Below, one piece after another: positions 19,183 through 27,947 of a stretch of DNA of 64,000 bases. Position 1 is the stretch's first letter; every line of letters starts with the position of its first letter. The notes under the pieces were generated by a model, which was given only the letters and a program-made list of their open reading frames with translations, had not been told where the DNA came from and searched no databases. A program made the translations under genes and the position numbers. This DNA comes from Qipengyuania seohaensis (GTDB lineage: Bacteria; Pseudomonadota; Alphaproteobacteria; Sphingomonadales; Sphingomonadaceae). The stretch lies in assembly GCF_002795865.1 (NCBI RefSeq), contig NZ_CP024920.1, positions 1,771,001 through 1,835,000 on the forward strand, written 5' to 3'.

Positions 19183-20586
19183 ATGCGTACGACAACCCTA
19201 GCAATGACCGCAGCGCTCCTGCTTGCAGGCGCAGCTCCGGCAGCCATGGCGCAGGATGCTGCGACCGAAGCCGTCACCATGCAGGAGGCGATCACGATTG
19301 CGATGCAGTCGAACCCGCAGATCCTGCAGGCGCAATACAACAAGGAAGCGATCGAGTTCGAGCGCCGCCAAGCGCAGGGCCTGTTCCTGCCGCGTGTGAA
19401 CATTGAAGCGAGCGCGGGGATCCGCCGTCTGGAGAATAACACCCGCCGCACCTTGGGCATTGCCGATGAAGAGCTTTATCCGCTCGAAGCCGGGATCACC
19501 GGCGAATGGACTGTGTTCGACTTCGGACGCCGTCGCGGAGAGCTTCTGCGCCAGGCCGCACGCGTGGACGGTGCTTCGCTGCGCGTGCTCGAACGCTCCG
19601 AGTTCATCGCCCTGCAGATCGCCCGGCAATATCTCGACGTCTTGCTCCAGCAACGCGTCGTTGCTGCGGCGCGTGACAATGCGTCGTTCCACCAGTCGCT
19701 GGTGACCGACCTGTCGCGTGGGGTAGACGAAGGTTCGATCTCGATTGCCGACCAGCAGCAGGCTGAAGAGCGTCTTCAGTCGGCCCTGGTCCGTAGCGAA
19801 GAAGCGAGCCTGGAGCTCGAGAACGCGTACATCTCGCTGCGTCGCCTCACCGGTCTCGATGTCTCGTCGGCGACGTTGCCGCCGAACCTCGCCAGTGCGA
19901 TGCCGCCGGACCTGCCCAGTGCGATCGGACTAGCGCGGATCAACAATCCGCTTGTGCGTGAAGCCCAGGCCGACGTGGATGCCGCTAACGCCCTCGTCGA
20001 TTCGGCAGAGGGTGACTTGTGGCCGACCATCGGTCTCGAAGCCCGTGGCCGGGTCGGTGAAGACATCGACGGATTCCGCGGCGAAACGAACGACATCCAG
20101 GCCCGCGTCGTGCTGCGCTGGGATGTCTTCGATGGCGGGATCAATCGTGCCAAGCTGCAGGAAAACGTCCGTCAGGCAAGCCTTGCCCGCTACGCCCTGC
20201 ATGACCGCCAGCGTGAAGCCGAAGAAGACGTCCGCCTTGCATGGCAGCAGCTCTACACGCAGCGGCGCGTGACCGAACAGCTCGCCCGTCAGAGTCAGGT
20301 AAGCGATGACCTGCTGCTGTCGTATCGCAGCCAGTTCAACATCGGCCGCCGTTCGCTGCTCGATGTGCTCGATGCGCAGAATACTAGGTTTAACACCCAG
20401 GTACGTCTCGAAACGGCACGCTTCTCGCAATTGTTTGCGCAGTACCAGACGTTAGCTGCTACAAACCAGTTCCTAGACGCGTTGAGCATTGCACCGGGTG
20501 CCGGTGCGATGGAGCAGGAACGCCAGCGGTTCGATTATGGTCCGCCGGTAGAGGCCGAGCTGCAAAGGCGCGTCGACGGAGATTGA
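19183..20586 (+). CDS. TolC-family outer membrane factor of the adhesin type I system (LapE-like)
   Basis: 467 residues with a signal peptide ending AAMAQ and the two-fold repeat of a TolC/OEP protein: long α-helical hairpins (for example residues 130-215 and 330-415) and two β-strand regions. Motifs such as LLDVLDAQNTRFNTQVRLETA and WDVFDGGINR are typical of the family. It should form the outer membrane conduit for the adhesin and hold its N-terminal retention module. The gene lies 15 bases after ompA and 14 bases before the ABC transporter, clearly one operon. Confidence 0.92.
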   Translation: MRTTTLAMTAALLLAGAAPAAMAQDAATEAVTMQEAITIAMQSNPQILQAQYNKEAIEFERRQAQGLFLPRVNIEASAGIRRLENNTRRTLGIADEELYPLEAGITGEWTVFDFGRRRGELLRQAARVDGASLRVLERSEFIALQIARQYLDVLLQQRVVAAARDNASFHQSLVTDLSRGVDEGSISIADQQQAEERLQSALVRSEEASLELENAYISLRRLTGLDVSSATLPPNLASAMPPDLPSAIGLARINNPLVREAQADVDAANALVDSAEGDLWPTIGLEARGRVGEDIDGFRGETNDIQARVVLRWDVFDGGINRAKLQENVRQASLARYALHDRQREAEEDVRLAWQQLYTQRRVTEQLARQSQVSDDLLLSYRSQFNIGRRSLLDVLDAQNTRFNTQVRLETARFSQLFAQYQTLAATNQFLDALSIAPGAGAMEQERQRFDYGPPVEAELQRRVDGD

Positions 20587-20600
20587 CACGCTAAAGGCTC

Positions 20601-22754
20601 GTGGAGGCCATGGAACAAACGGTTTCAGAACAGATCGACGGGCGGATCCTTGATCCGCTCGTCGAGTGCGTTGCAGAAGGGTCCCGTCGTTACGGGCTTC
20701 CCTTCGCACGCGACCTGTTGGCACAGCTACCGCGCAACCGTGACGGTCTGCTTCCCCTCCACCAGGCTCCTGCCGCGCTCGAACTTGCAGGGCTGAACTA
20801 CGAAATCGAGAAGCGGCGCAAGCTGCCTTCCACCTCCAAGGACCTGCCTGCCATCGTCGCGCTTGGCGAGCGGCAATACGTCCTCCTGCTCGACATGCAG
20901 GACGACGAATTGCTCGTCTGGCGCCCTGAATCCGGTAGTGAAATCTGGGAAGCGCGTGACAGCATTGCGGAGGCGTTCTCAGGTGCGCTGATCCCGATCC
21001 ACGGCGATCCGGACAAGATGCGCACCGACGAAGCGCCGTGGTACGCTAAGGCCCGCCAGCATTGGTTCTGGGGCGAACTGCGCCGCGAACGCCGGTCGTT
21101 CATGCCGGTCCTGCTTGCCTCACTTCTGATCAATCTTCTTGCGATCGCGCTACCGATCTTCACGATGAACGTCTACGACCGCGTGATCCCGAACCAGGCG
21201 CAGGAAACGCTGTGGGTGCTAGGGACGGGCGTGGTCTTGGCCTTCGTCCTAGAATTCGCCCTGCGCCGCGCGCGCACCTCGATCGTCGATGAAATTGCCC
21301 AGCGACTGGATCTGAAGCTCAGCCAGAAGATATTCTCCCGCCTGCTCGCCGTTCCGTTGTCGGAGCGGAAAGGTCACACTGGCTCGCTTGCAGCGCGTGT
21401 GGCGGAATATGCGGTGGTGCGCGACTTCTTCGCGTCGACTTCGGTCGTGCTCGTCGTCGATGTCGCGTTTCTACTGGTGTTCGTGGGCGTCATCGCAGTC
21501 ATCGCAGGCTGGCTCGCACTGGTGCCGCTGACGATCATCTTCGCCATGATGATCGCGGGCTACATCCTTCAGAAGAAGGTGGTTGAAGCCTCTCAGGACG
21601 CACAAGCCGATTACGGACTGCAGCAGACGTTGCTGGTGGAGTCCCTGACCGGTGCGGAAACGCTCAAGGCCATGGGCGGAGAGGGCGGCATGCTCTCGCG
21701 CTGGCACCAGTTGGCCGAAATTGGCGGCCACTCGCAACTACGCCTGCGGTCGATCAATTCGCTGGCGGTGGGGCTCGCCCAGGTGTTTCAGCAGGTTTCG
21801 ACCGTTTCCCTGATTATCGGCGGGTATTACCTGTTCGCCTCCGGGCAGATCACCATGGGCGCCATTATTGCCATCGTGATGCTGGCATCACGTTCACTCG
21901 CGCCCGCCGGGCAAATCGCCTTCCTGCTGACGCGGGGACGGCAGGCGCAGGAAACGCTTGGCAGTATCGAGCGCCTCTTCGAGGGCGAGGACGAGCGCCG
22001 TCTCGGTGCCAGCGTCGCCCCAGCAGCCATTCGCAATCCGCGCATCGAGTTCGTCAATGCCGAATTCGCGTATGGCGAGAGCGCGCAGCCCGCGCTTTCA
22101 GGGCTCAACCTGACCATCGAACCCGGCGAGCGGGTGGCGCTGGTCGGTCGGGTTGCATCGGGCAAATCCACCCTCGGCCGCCTGCTATGCGGCCTTTACC
22201 GACCGACCGGTGGCGCCATGCTGGTGAACGGTATCGACGTGCACCAGTACCGTCCGCAACAGTTGCGCGACGCGCTCGGCTTCGTCGGCCAGGATGCTGC
22301 ACTCTTCTCGGGTTCGGTCCGCGATAACCTCACGCTCGGGCGCATGGGAATTTCCGAGGAAGACCTGCAGGCTGCAATGCGCGCCACCGGAGCGGATTTC
22401 TTCCTGTCCCGCGATAGCGGTGGTTTCGATCGCGCCGTCGGCGAAGACGGCAGGCAGCTGTCGGGCGGCCAGCGCAGTTTCCTTGCCCTGACCCGCGCCA
22501 TGGTCGAGCCGCGCGAACTCCTGTTCCTCGACGAGCCGACCGGCGCGATGGATAGCGATACGGAGAAGATGTTCGTCGATCGTCTCGGCAATTCGCTCGA
22601 CGCCAAGCAGACGCTTATCATCGCCACCCACCGCCCGGCGCTGTTCTCCATATGCGACCGCTTGATCGTGCTCGATCGCGGGCGTGTGGCCGCAGATGGT
22701 CCGGTCGCCGAAGTCCTGGCAAAGGCTGGCGCAGCGAAGGGCGCACCGTCATGA
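20601..22754 (+). CDS. type I secretion ABC transporter/permease (LapB-like)
   Basis: 717 residues. Order: a C39-like N-terminal domain (residues ~20-135) without a catalytic cysteine, so a substrate-docking rather than a proteolytic domain; a six-helix ABC membrane domain (~165-450); and an ATPase domain with Walker A GRVASGKST (516-524), signature LSGGQRS, Walker B LLFLDEPT and switch histidine IIATHRP. This is the architecture of LapB/HlyB-type exporters. Start is GTG 20601 or ATG 20610; neither has an ideal ribosome site. It ends in a four-base ATGA overlap with the next gene. It drives export of the giant adhesin across both membranes. Confidence 0.93.
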   Translation: MEAMEQTVSEQIDGRILDPLVECVAEGSRRYGLPFARDLLAQLPRNRDGLLPLHQAPAALELAGLNYEIEKRRKLPSTSKDLPAIVALGERQYVLLLDMQDDELLVWRPESGSEIWEARDSIAEAFSGALIPIHGDPDKMRTDEAPWYAKARQHWFWGELRRERRSFMPVLLASLLINLLAIALPIFTMNVYDRVIPNQAQETLWVLGTGVVLAFVLEFALRRARTSIVDEIAQRLDLKLSQKIFSRLLAVPLSERKGHTGSLAARVAEYAVVRDFFASTSVVLVVDVAFLLVFVGVIAVIAGWLALVPLTIIFAMMIAGYILQKKVVEASQDAQADYGLQQTLLVESLTGAETLKAMGGEGGMLSRWHQLAEIGGHSQLRLRSINSLAVGLAQVFQQVSTVSLIIGGYYLFASGQITMGAIIAIVMLASRSLAPAGQIAFLLTRGRQAQETLGSIERLFEGEDERRLGASVAPAAIRNPRIEFVNAEFAYGESAQPALSGLNLTIEPGERVALVGRVASGKSTLGRLLCGLYRPTGGAMLVNGIDVHQYRPQQLRDALGFVGQDAALFSGSVRDNLTLGRMGISEEDLQAAMRATGADFFLSRDSGGFDRAVGEDGRQLSGGQRSFLALTRAMVEPRELLFLDEPTGAMDSDTEKMFVDRLGNSLDAKQTLIIATHRPALFSICDRLIVLDRGRVAADGPVAEVLAKAGAAKGAPS

Positions 22755-23764
22755 CTGCGGCAACCGTAACCCGGGCGCGCCGTTTCGGTGCTCTCGCCTT
22801 CCTCGCCCTGGCCAGCCTTCTCGTCGGCACTTCGTCCCTGCTTGCGCCAGCCAATTCGGCCCAGGCAATGGCGAAGCTGGCTCCCTCGCTCCAGCGCGAC
22901 ATTGCTGACATGACCACCGGAGCGGTCGAGATCGACGAGTTGGGCGCCGCGCAGATCGTCGATGCCCAAAGTCGCAACCTCGCCATCCCGATGATGAAAG
23001 GACGGCTGGAAACTGCGGGTCGATTCGCCGGCATTCCGCTGAGTTCGGGATCCTACAAAACGGCCAGCCAGTGCCTTGCGCAGGCCGTCTACTACGAGGC
23101 TGCGCTCGAGCCGGAAAAGGGCCAGCGCGCAGTTGCTCAGGTCGTCTTGAACCGGGTGCGGCATCCCGCGTACCCCAACACGGTCTGCGGCGTCGTCTAC
23201 CAGGGCTACAACCGGCCCGTCTGCCAATTCAGCTTCACCTGCGATGGCGCCCTGACGCGCACGCCCCAGGCAAACCTTTGGAAGCAGGCCAAGGCGGTTG
23301 CCCGCGATGCAATCGCGGGACACGTCGTGGCCGATGTCGGCACAGCGACCCACTACCATGCCGATTATGTAGTGCCGAAATGGGCCTATACGCTGGGCAA
23401 GATCACACAGATCGGACGCCACATCTTCTACCGCTTCCCGGGCTCGCCCGGCCGGGCTGCCAGCTTTTATCGCGGCTGGGGCGGCAGCGAGTACCTCCCG
23501 CATGTCGATTTCGACCGCTTCCGGCTTGCAGCCCAGGCTGAACAGCAGACCGTGATCGAAGAGACCTTTACCCCGGGGCTGACTGTCGCACCCGACGTGA
23601 AGGACCGCCATGCCGCCGCCGATGTCGGAGGCCGGATCGACACCACGAAGACTTGGCGCCTTTCCATTCCCGATCCTGTCACCGCAAGTTCGGGATATCG
23701 CTCCACGCTCACCGAGCAGGGTGAGCCAATCCAAACTTCCGCAGAGAATATCGAGACACCGTGA
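22751..23764 (+). CDS. SleB-like cell wall hydrolase
   Basis: 337 residues. N-terminal signal or anchor (about residues 12-40), then a Hydrolase_2/SleB-type domain: SQCLAQAVYYEAALEP with the presumed catalytic glutamate, AQVVLNRVRHPAYPNTVCGVVY, and a paired Cys motif (CQFSFTCDG). In the family this is a lytic murein hydrolase of the periplasm. The start ATG overlaps the ABC transporter stop (ATGA), and its own stop overlaps the next start by one base, so it is translationally locked into the secretion operon. It may open the peptidoglycan for the exporter or anchor the complex. An internal hydrolase gene is not part of the standard three-component type I set. Confidence 0.87.
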   Translation: MTAATVTRARRFGALAFLALASLLVGTSSLLAPANSAQAMAKLAPSLQRDIADMTTGAVEIDELGAAQIVDAQSRNLAIPMMKGRLETAGRFAGIPLSSGSYKTASQCLAQAVYYEAALEPEKGQRAVAQVVLNRVRHPAYPNTVCGVVYQGYNRPVCQFSFTCDGALTRTPQANLWKQAKAVARDAIAGHVVADVGTATHYHADYVVPKWAYTLGKITQIGRHIFYRFPGSPGRAASFYRGWGGSEYLPHVDFDRFRLAAQAEQQTVIEETFTPGLTVAPDVKDRHAAADVGGRIDTTKTWRLSIPDPVTASSGYRSTLTEQGEPIQTSAENIETP

Positions 23765-25029
23765 TGAGGATCGGAACAAGCTGGCGCACCATGCCGGCCG
23801 CGCAACGTTTGATCGTCATCGCCACCGTGGGAATAGCTCTCCTGTTCGCCTGGGCGGCATTTGCGCAGGTCGATCAGATCACGCGCGGTACGGGCAAGGT
23901 CATTCCATCGAGCAAGGCGCAGCTGGTCCAGCCGGCAGAGCCTGCCGTAGTCGCTGAAATTCTGGTCCGGAATGGTCAGAGCGTTAAGAAGGGGGACCTC
24001 CTGGTCCGCCTCGACGACACGCAATCTTCTGCTGCCCTTGGTGAACTGCAGACCGAGAACGAACGCTTGGCTGCTCGCGCAAGGCGGCTCAGTTCGGAGG
24101 CTTCAGGCGGGCAGATCGGATGCGAGCCGGGCATGGCATGTGCGGAAGAGGCACAACTCGCACAGGCACGGCGGGCCACGGCTCGTGCACGCGAGAGTTC
24201 GCTCGCCTCGGCAGTCGAACAACGTCGCCGCGATTTGTCGGAAGCCCAGGCGACTGCGCAGAGCCTCGAAAGCAGTCTTCGCCTTGCGCGCGAGCAGGTC
24301 GAGATGCTGCGCCCGCTGGCGGCTCAGAACATCGTTCCGCAGACGGATTTGTTGACCGCGCAGCGCGAAGTGATCGATTTGCAGGGCAGGCTGGCAGCGG
24401 CTCGGCAGGCGGCAGGACGCTCTGCGGCGGCCATCAGCCAGGCGCAGGCCGATCTCAACCAGGCGCGCGCGGACTTTCGCCAACAGGCCCTGGCCGAACG
24501 CAGCGAGATCACCACGCGCATGGCCGTCAATGAAGAGAGCATTCGCGGAGCTTCCGCGCGCCGTGATCGCAATGAATTGCGCGCCCCGTCGGACGGAATT
24601 GTCAACGACCTGCAGATCAGCACCCAAGGCGGGTTCGTCGGCGCGGGTGAGCAGATCATGCAAATCGTACCGGTCGGTGACAGGCTGCTTATCGAAGCGC
24701 GAATCTCGCCCAGCGACCGTGCGTTCGTGAAGGTGGGCGACAATGCGAATGTGAAGGTCACGGCGTATGATTTCTCGATCTATGGCGGGATCAAGGGTCG
24801 CGTTGCGCAAGTGAGCGCAGACAGCATTTTCGACGAAGTCGAGCGCGAAGCTTATTATGCGGTCGTGATCGAGACCGATCGTGCCTTTATCGAGAAGGGC
24901 GGCGTTCGCCTGCCGATCGTACCGGGCATGATCTGCGACGTCGAAATCCTGACGGCACGCCGCAGCGTATTGTCCTATCTCTTCAAGCCGGTGAACCGCG
25001 CTTTCGACAGGGCGATGACCGAGCGCTGA
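23764..25029 (+). CDS. HlyD-family membrane fusion protein of the type I system (LapC-like)
   Basis: 421 residues. One membrane helix near the N-terminus (LIVIATVGIALLFAWAAFA), a biotinyl-lipoyl half domain, a long coiled-coil hairpin (residues ~95-265, rich in Ala, Gln, Arg), and a C-terminal β-barrel with LRAPSDGIV-type sequence (NELRAPSDGIVNDLQISTQG) and the HlyD signature region near VPGMICDVEILTARRSVLSYLFKP. I use ATG 23764, overlapping the preceding TGA by one base; a GTG at 23761 is the alternative. It bridges the ABC transporter and the TolC-like protein. Confidence 0.92.
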   Translation: MRIGTSWRTMPAAQRLIVIATVGIALLFAWAAFAQVDQITRGTGKVIPSSKAQLVQPAEPAVVAEILVRNGQSVKKGDLLVRLDDTQSSAALGELQTENERLAARARRLSSEASGGQIGCEPGMACAEEAQLAQARRATARARESSLASAVEQRRRDLSEAQATAQSLESSLRLAREQVEMLRPLAAQNIVPQTDLLTAQREVIDLQGRLAAARQAAGRSAAAISQAQADLNQARADFRQQALAERSEITTRMAVNEESIRGASARRDRNELRAPSDGIVNDLQISTQGGFVGAGEQIMQIVPVGDRLLIEARISPSDRAFVKVGDNANVKVTAYDFSIYGGIKGRVAQVSADSIFDEVEREAYYAVVIETDRAFIEKGGVRLPIVPGMICDVEILTARRSVLSYLFKPVNRAFDRAMTER

Positions 25030-25047
25030 GCGCGCTCCGCCATGATC

Positions 25048-26043
25048 TCAGTATCCGTGTAGCCAGCTCTGCTTGGCACCGAGGCTCATGACCGGGCGAT
25101 AGCCGTGGTCTGCGCGGGCATCGAGCGGCGCGTCTCCGACATTGTCGAGCATCAAGTAACCTTCGTCGGTCTTGACGAGCAGCACTGCGTGGTCGCGGCG
25201 ACGAATGAGGTCGCGCGCCAGTGTGAGGATCATGTCGTCCCGCGAAATTCCGGCAGCAGCCAGCAATTCCATCTTGAGGAGGGCGAAGTCCTCGCAATCG
25301 CCCTTGCCAAGACGCAGCGTGGTGCCGGCATCGGCCCAATAATCGGCGCGGCCGTACAGGTCGCGGTCTTCGGCATGGGTAATGCTGCGATTGACCCACC
25401 GATTGACCGAGGCGACCAGCGCGTTCTGGTCGACACGAGGCGCACCGATGGCAGCTAGGGTCGGCCCCAGGTTCGTGCGCGTGCGGCTGACGCGGGCGAA
25501 GGCACTGTCGAAGCTCGTTGAACCGACCGCCACCAGCTTGCTGCCAAGTATGCGATCAGCGCCGCCTTGAACTGCTGGAACCGCTGCCATGGGCGGCTGT
25601 GCCTTGAGACGCGGCACGAAGGATAGGGGCTTTACGGGGTCGAAAACGGCGCGCGCGGCAAAGGGGCTCGATACGCTGCAGCCCGCCTGCCTTGCAGGAA
25701 CGGGGGCAGCCGCAGGTTCGAGCGGCTTCGCCGGCGATCCGGCAAATAGCGGATGGTCGTCCTGGCCTTCCTGCTGTGCGCGAATGGCATCGAGCGCGCT
25801 GGCCTGCCCGAGAATGGCAGTCGTCTTGCTCTGGCGGGACAGCGCTGCGCCGGATTGGGCGGCTGCACCCGGCTCTACCGCGTTGCAATCGGTTGTGCCG
25901 GCGATGCCCGGAGCGGCAGCGAAAAGGACTTGGGAGCTGGCGGCCTGTGCGGGCGCCGCAATCACTGCCGCCAGCCCTGCGCCAGCAAGAGCGAGAGTTA
26001 TGCCGGATCGTGAACGGCGGGGCAGGGCGGGCGCATTGACCAT
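25048..26043 (-). CDS. LapG-type bacterial transglutaminase-like cysteine protease
   Basis: 331 residues. Signal peptide ending APAQAAS, a long poorly conserved Ala/Pro-rich segment (40-180), then the BTLCP protease domain. The catalytic triad is complete: Cys250 (LGKGDCEDFALLK), His285 (RRRDHAVLLV) and Asp300 (YLMLDN). LapG-type proteases are periplasmic, calcium-dependent enzymes that clip LapA-class adhesins at a di-alanine site and so release cells from surfaces. The gene is convergent with the adhesin export operon, ending 18 bases from it. No LapD-type receptor that would sequester the protease is in the window, so its control is unknown. The N-terminal part is longer than in P. fluorescens LapG. 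Confidence 0.9.
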   Translation of the reverse strand: MVNAPALPRRSRSGITLALAGAGLAAVIAAPAQAASSQVLFAAAPGIAGTTDCNAVEPGAAAQSGAALSRQSKTTAILGQASALDAIRAQQEGQDDHPLFAGSPAKPLEPAAAPVPARQAGCSVSSPFAARAVFDPVKPLSFVPRLKAQPPMAAVPAVQGGADRILGSKLVAVGSTSFDSAFARVSRTRTNLGPTLAAIGAPRVDQNALVASVNRWVNRSITHAEDRDLYGRADYWADAGTTLRLGKGDCEDFALLKMELLAAAGISRDDMILTLARDLIRRRDHAVLLVKTDEGYLMLDNVGDAPLDARADHGYRPVMSLGAKQSWLHGY

Positions 26044-26181
26044 GCCCTCCCAGCTAAAGCGTTGCCGTCAAGACGAGGTTTCGCAGTCTGGTTAACGCCG
26101 CGCAAACGTTTCGGGCGCTTCAGCCAGCGGAAAGGGTTCAACTACTAGCGTCGTGCAATTCCTGACCATTGAGGATTTGCG

Positions 26182-26724
26182 ATGCGCCTTCGACCAACGG
26201 CCCTGCTGGCCGCGACCCTGGCTTTCGGCCTGCCTGCGACCGCCCATGCCGACGAGGCGTATGGCGGCGTCTATGCGCATGGCGTCGATACGCCGTTCAC
26301 CTTCGACACGGGTGAGGGCGGCGCGGACCTGCAGGTCGGTTACCGCTTCGATCCGATCGCCGGGCTGGAGGCCCTGGGCGGACCGCAGCCCTACGTATTC
26401 GGCTCGGTCAATTCCGACGGCGATACAAATTTTGCAGGCGTGGGCGTCAGCTGGAAGGCGGAGATCGGCAAGCTTTACCTGCGCCCCGGCGTGGGGCTGG
26501 TGATCCATGACGCACCCGATGTCCGGGTCGATCCTGCAACCAAGATGAGGACCGATCTCGGCAGCCGCGTCCTGTTCGAACCGGAGCTTGCGATCGGTGT
26601 GGACCTCAACCCGCGCTGGTCGATCGAGGCCAGCTGGGTCCACATCAGCAATGCGCGCCTGTTCAATTCCGAACAGAACCCCGGCATCGACATGATTGGA
26701 TTGCGGGTGAATTACCGGAAGTGA
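26182..26724 (+). CDS. PagL-like acyloxyacyl hydrolase (lipid A 3-O-deacylase family)
   Basis: 180 residues: signal peptide ending AHAD and a small β-barrel pattern of alternating strands. The active-site region reads WVHISNARLFNSEQNPGID: His154 and Ser156 match the PagL His-x-Ser-Asn motif, while the third catalytic position appears to be Asp170 rather than Glu. In the family the enzyme sits in the outer membrane and removes the 3-O-acyl chain of lipid A. GAGGA lies upstream of the ATG. It is divergent from the lapG-type gene. Family assignment is good; the substrate in this lineage is open, since many Sphingomonadales carry glycosphingolipids instead of classical lipopolysaccharide. Confidence 0.82.
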   Translation: MRLRPTALLAATLAFGLPATAHADEAYGGVYAHGVDTPFTFDTGEGGADLQVGYRFDPIAGLEALGGPQPYVFGSVNSDGDTNFAGVGVSWKAEIGKLYLRPGVGLVIHDAPDVRVDPATKMRTDLGSRVLFEPELAIGVDLNPRWSIEASWVHISNARLFNSEQNPGIDMIGLRVNYRK

Positions 26725-26757
26725 GAATGTCTGGAATGGGGTGGAAAGCTGACAGAA

Positions 26758-26973
26758 ATGGCTGCTGATGATAACGCCTCAGAAATGAGAGTTACCTTCC
26801 TGTGTCTTGCCTTAGGTGCGATCTTAATTTGGGGCTCCGCAATTCTGATGTTGGGATGGCACGCCGTTAGCGGAGTCCTGAGTTTTGATTCACCCCTTCA
26901 TTCTGCGATTATGCTCTCAATCGCCGCAGCGCCTTGGCTGTATTTGCATAATGCGAAGAACAAGCGAAGGTAA
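26758..26973 (+). CDS. small two-helix membrane protein, unknown
   Basis: 71 residues with two hydrophobic segments (about 12-32 and 44-62) and a basic C-terminus (NAKNKRR). GGAAAG lies nine bases before the ATG. It follows the PagL-like gene by 33 bases and may be co-transcribed. No family recognised. Base composition is more AT-rich than the genes to its left, marking the beginning of the accessory stretch. Confidence 0.45.
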   Translation: MAADDNASEMRVTFLCLALGAILIWGSAILMLGWHAVSGVLSFDSPLHSAIMLSIAAAPWLYLHNAKNKRR

Positions 26974-27143
26974 CATCCGCAACCGGGCCGGAGGGTTACC
27001 TTCTTGTCTTAGTCGATCAAGGCGCAGAAAGTGCCGTTGCTTTCTGGCGAGCAACGATAGAGGGCGCCGGCAAACGACGATAGCGGAGTCGAAGAGACGA
27101 GGGCACAATGTCGAGCTGAAGCAGCCTCCTGCCAGCTGACGAC

Positions 27144-27947
27144 CTAGATCAGGACGCCGTATCTCACTGCGTTCACGACCTTGCCTATGAACCGTCGCAC
27201 TTTCCCTTTGCTACGTGCGCCCATGGGCAGGCGAGGCAGCACCTCGGACACTGTCGAAGGACGCCCCCTGGTGTCATTCAATGGCACAAGGCGCGGCGCG
27301 CCTTCAACTCGTGTAGCGGGCTTTGAGCCGTCGAAAGCGACGACCTGCGTATAGCCATTGAAGGTCACCTTCGCTCCATTGGCATTGCTCGTTGTCGCCA
27401 CGGCCGTCTTCGCATTGCGACCGCGACCCGCTCTGGTCGATTTCTTCCGGCCATTGGCGGCTCGCTTGCCCGAAGAACGGTTCTTCACGTTTCTCGAGCG
27501 TGGCGAGCGCGAGGTCGTGTTGACGTCCAGGCTGGCTCGACGCGCAGGGCCGGAGGCAGTCGACGTCGGCGGCGTGGCAAGTGGAACCCCGTTCACTGCA
27601 GTAATGCTAGCCCGTGAAGCCTTGCCGTTCTTGAGGATGCCTTTGAGCGGAGCGGGGCCAACGACTGGAGCTGCGGCTGTCGCAGGCACGCCCTGCTTTG
27701 CCGATTTGCCGCTCGCCTTGCGCGCCTGCTTTTTGGAAGATTTTTCTCGCTTTTTCGAAGGAGCGACCTTTCCCGAAGCGGCCTGCTTGCTCTTTTCTCG
27801 TGGTTTGCGGTTCTTACCGCTTTGCCCTTTCGCAGGGGCTTTGCGTCCGCTGGCCTGTACCTCGCTGGTGAAAAGCGCCGTTGGTGCGATGCCGGTGGAG
27901 CAAAGAGCAAGAATGGCTGCACTCGCTATCAGTTTGGCAGCTTTCAT
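27144..27947 (-). CDS. secreted, highly basic protein of the MACPF operon
   Basis: 267 residues. A signal peptide (KLIASAAILALCSTGIA) is followed by ~150 residues extremely rich in Lys, Arg, Ser, Ala and Gly with little predicted structure, then a more ordered C-terminal part (from about residue 190, KVTFNGYTQVVAFDG) and a cationic amphipathic end (VRRFIGKVVNAVRYGVLI). No family recognised. The start overlaps the LamG-like gene by four bases, so it is translated with it. A polybasic exported protein could bind acidic envelope polymers, DNA or membranes; this is a guess. It is the last gene of the operon. Confidence 0.75.
   Translation of the reverse strand: MKAAKLIASAAILALCSTGIAPTALFTSEVQASGRKAPAKGQSGKNRKPREKSKQAASGKVAPSKKREKSSKKQARKASGKSAKQGVPATAAAPVVGPAPLKGILKNGKASRASITAVNGVPLATPPTSTASGPARRASLDVNTTSRSPRSRNVKNRSSGKRAANGRKKSTRAGRGRNAKTAVATTSNANGAKVTFNGYTQVVAFDGSKPATRVEGAPRLVPLNDTRGRPSTVSEVLPRLPMGARSKGKVRRFIGKVVNAVRYGVLI

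Noticed and set aside
25021..25037. GAGCGC/GCGCTC hairpin at the end of the fusion protein gene as a terminator
   Set aside because: Six-bp stem overlapping the stop codon with no T run; too weak.
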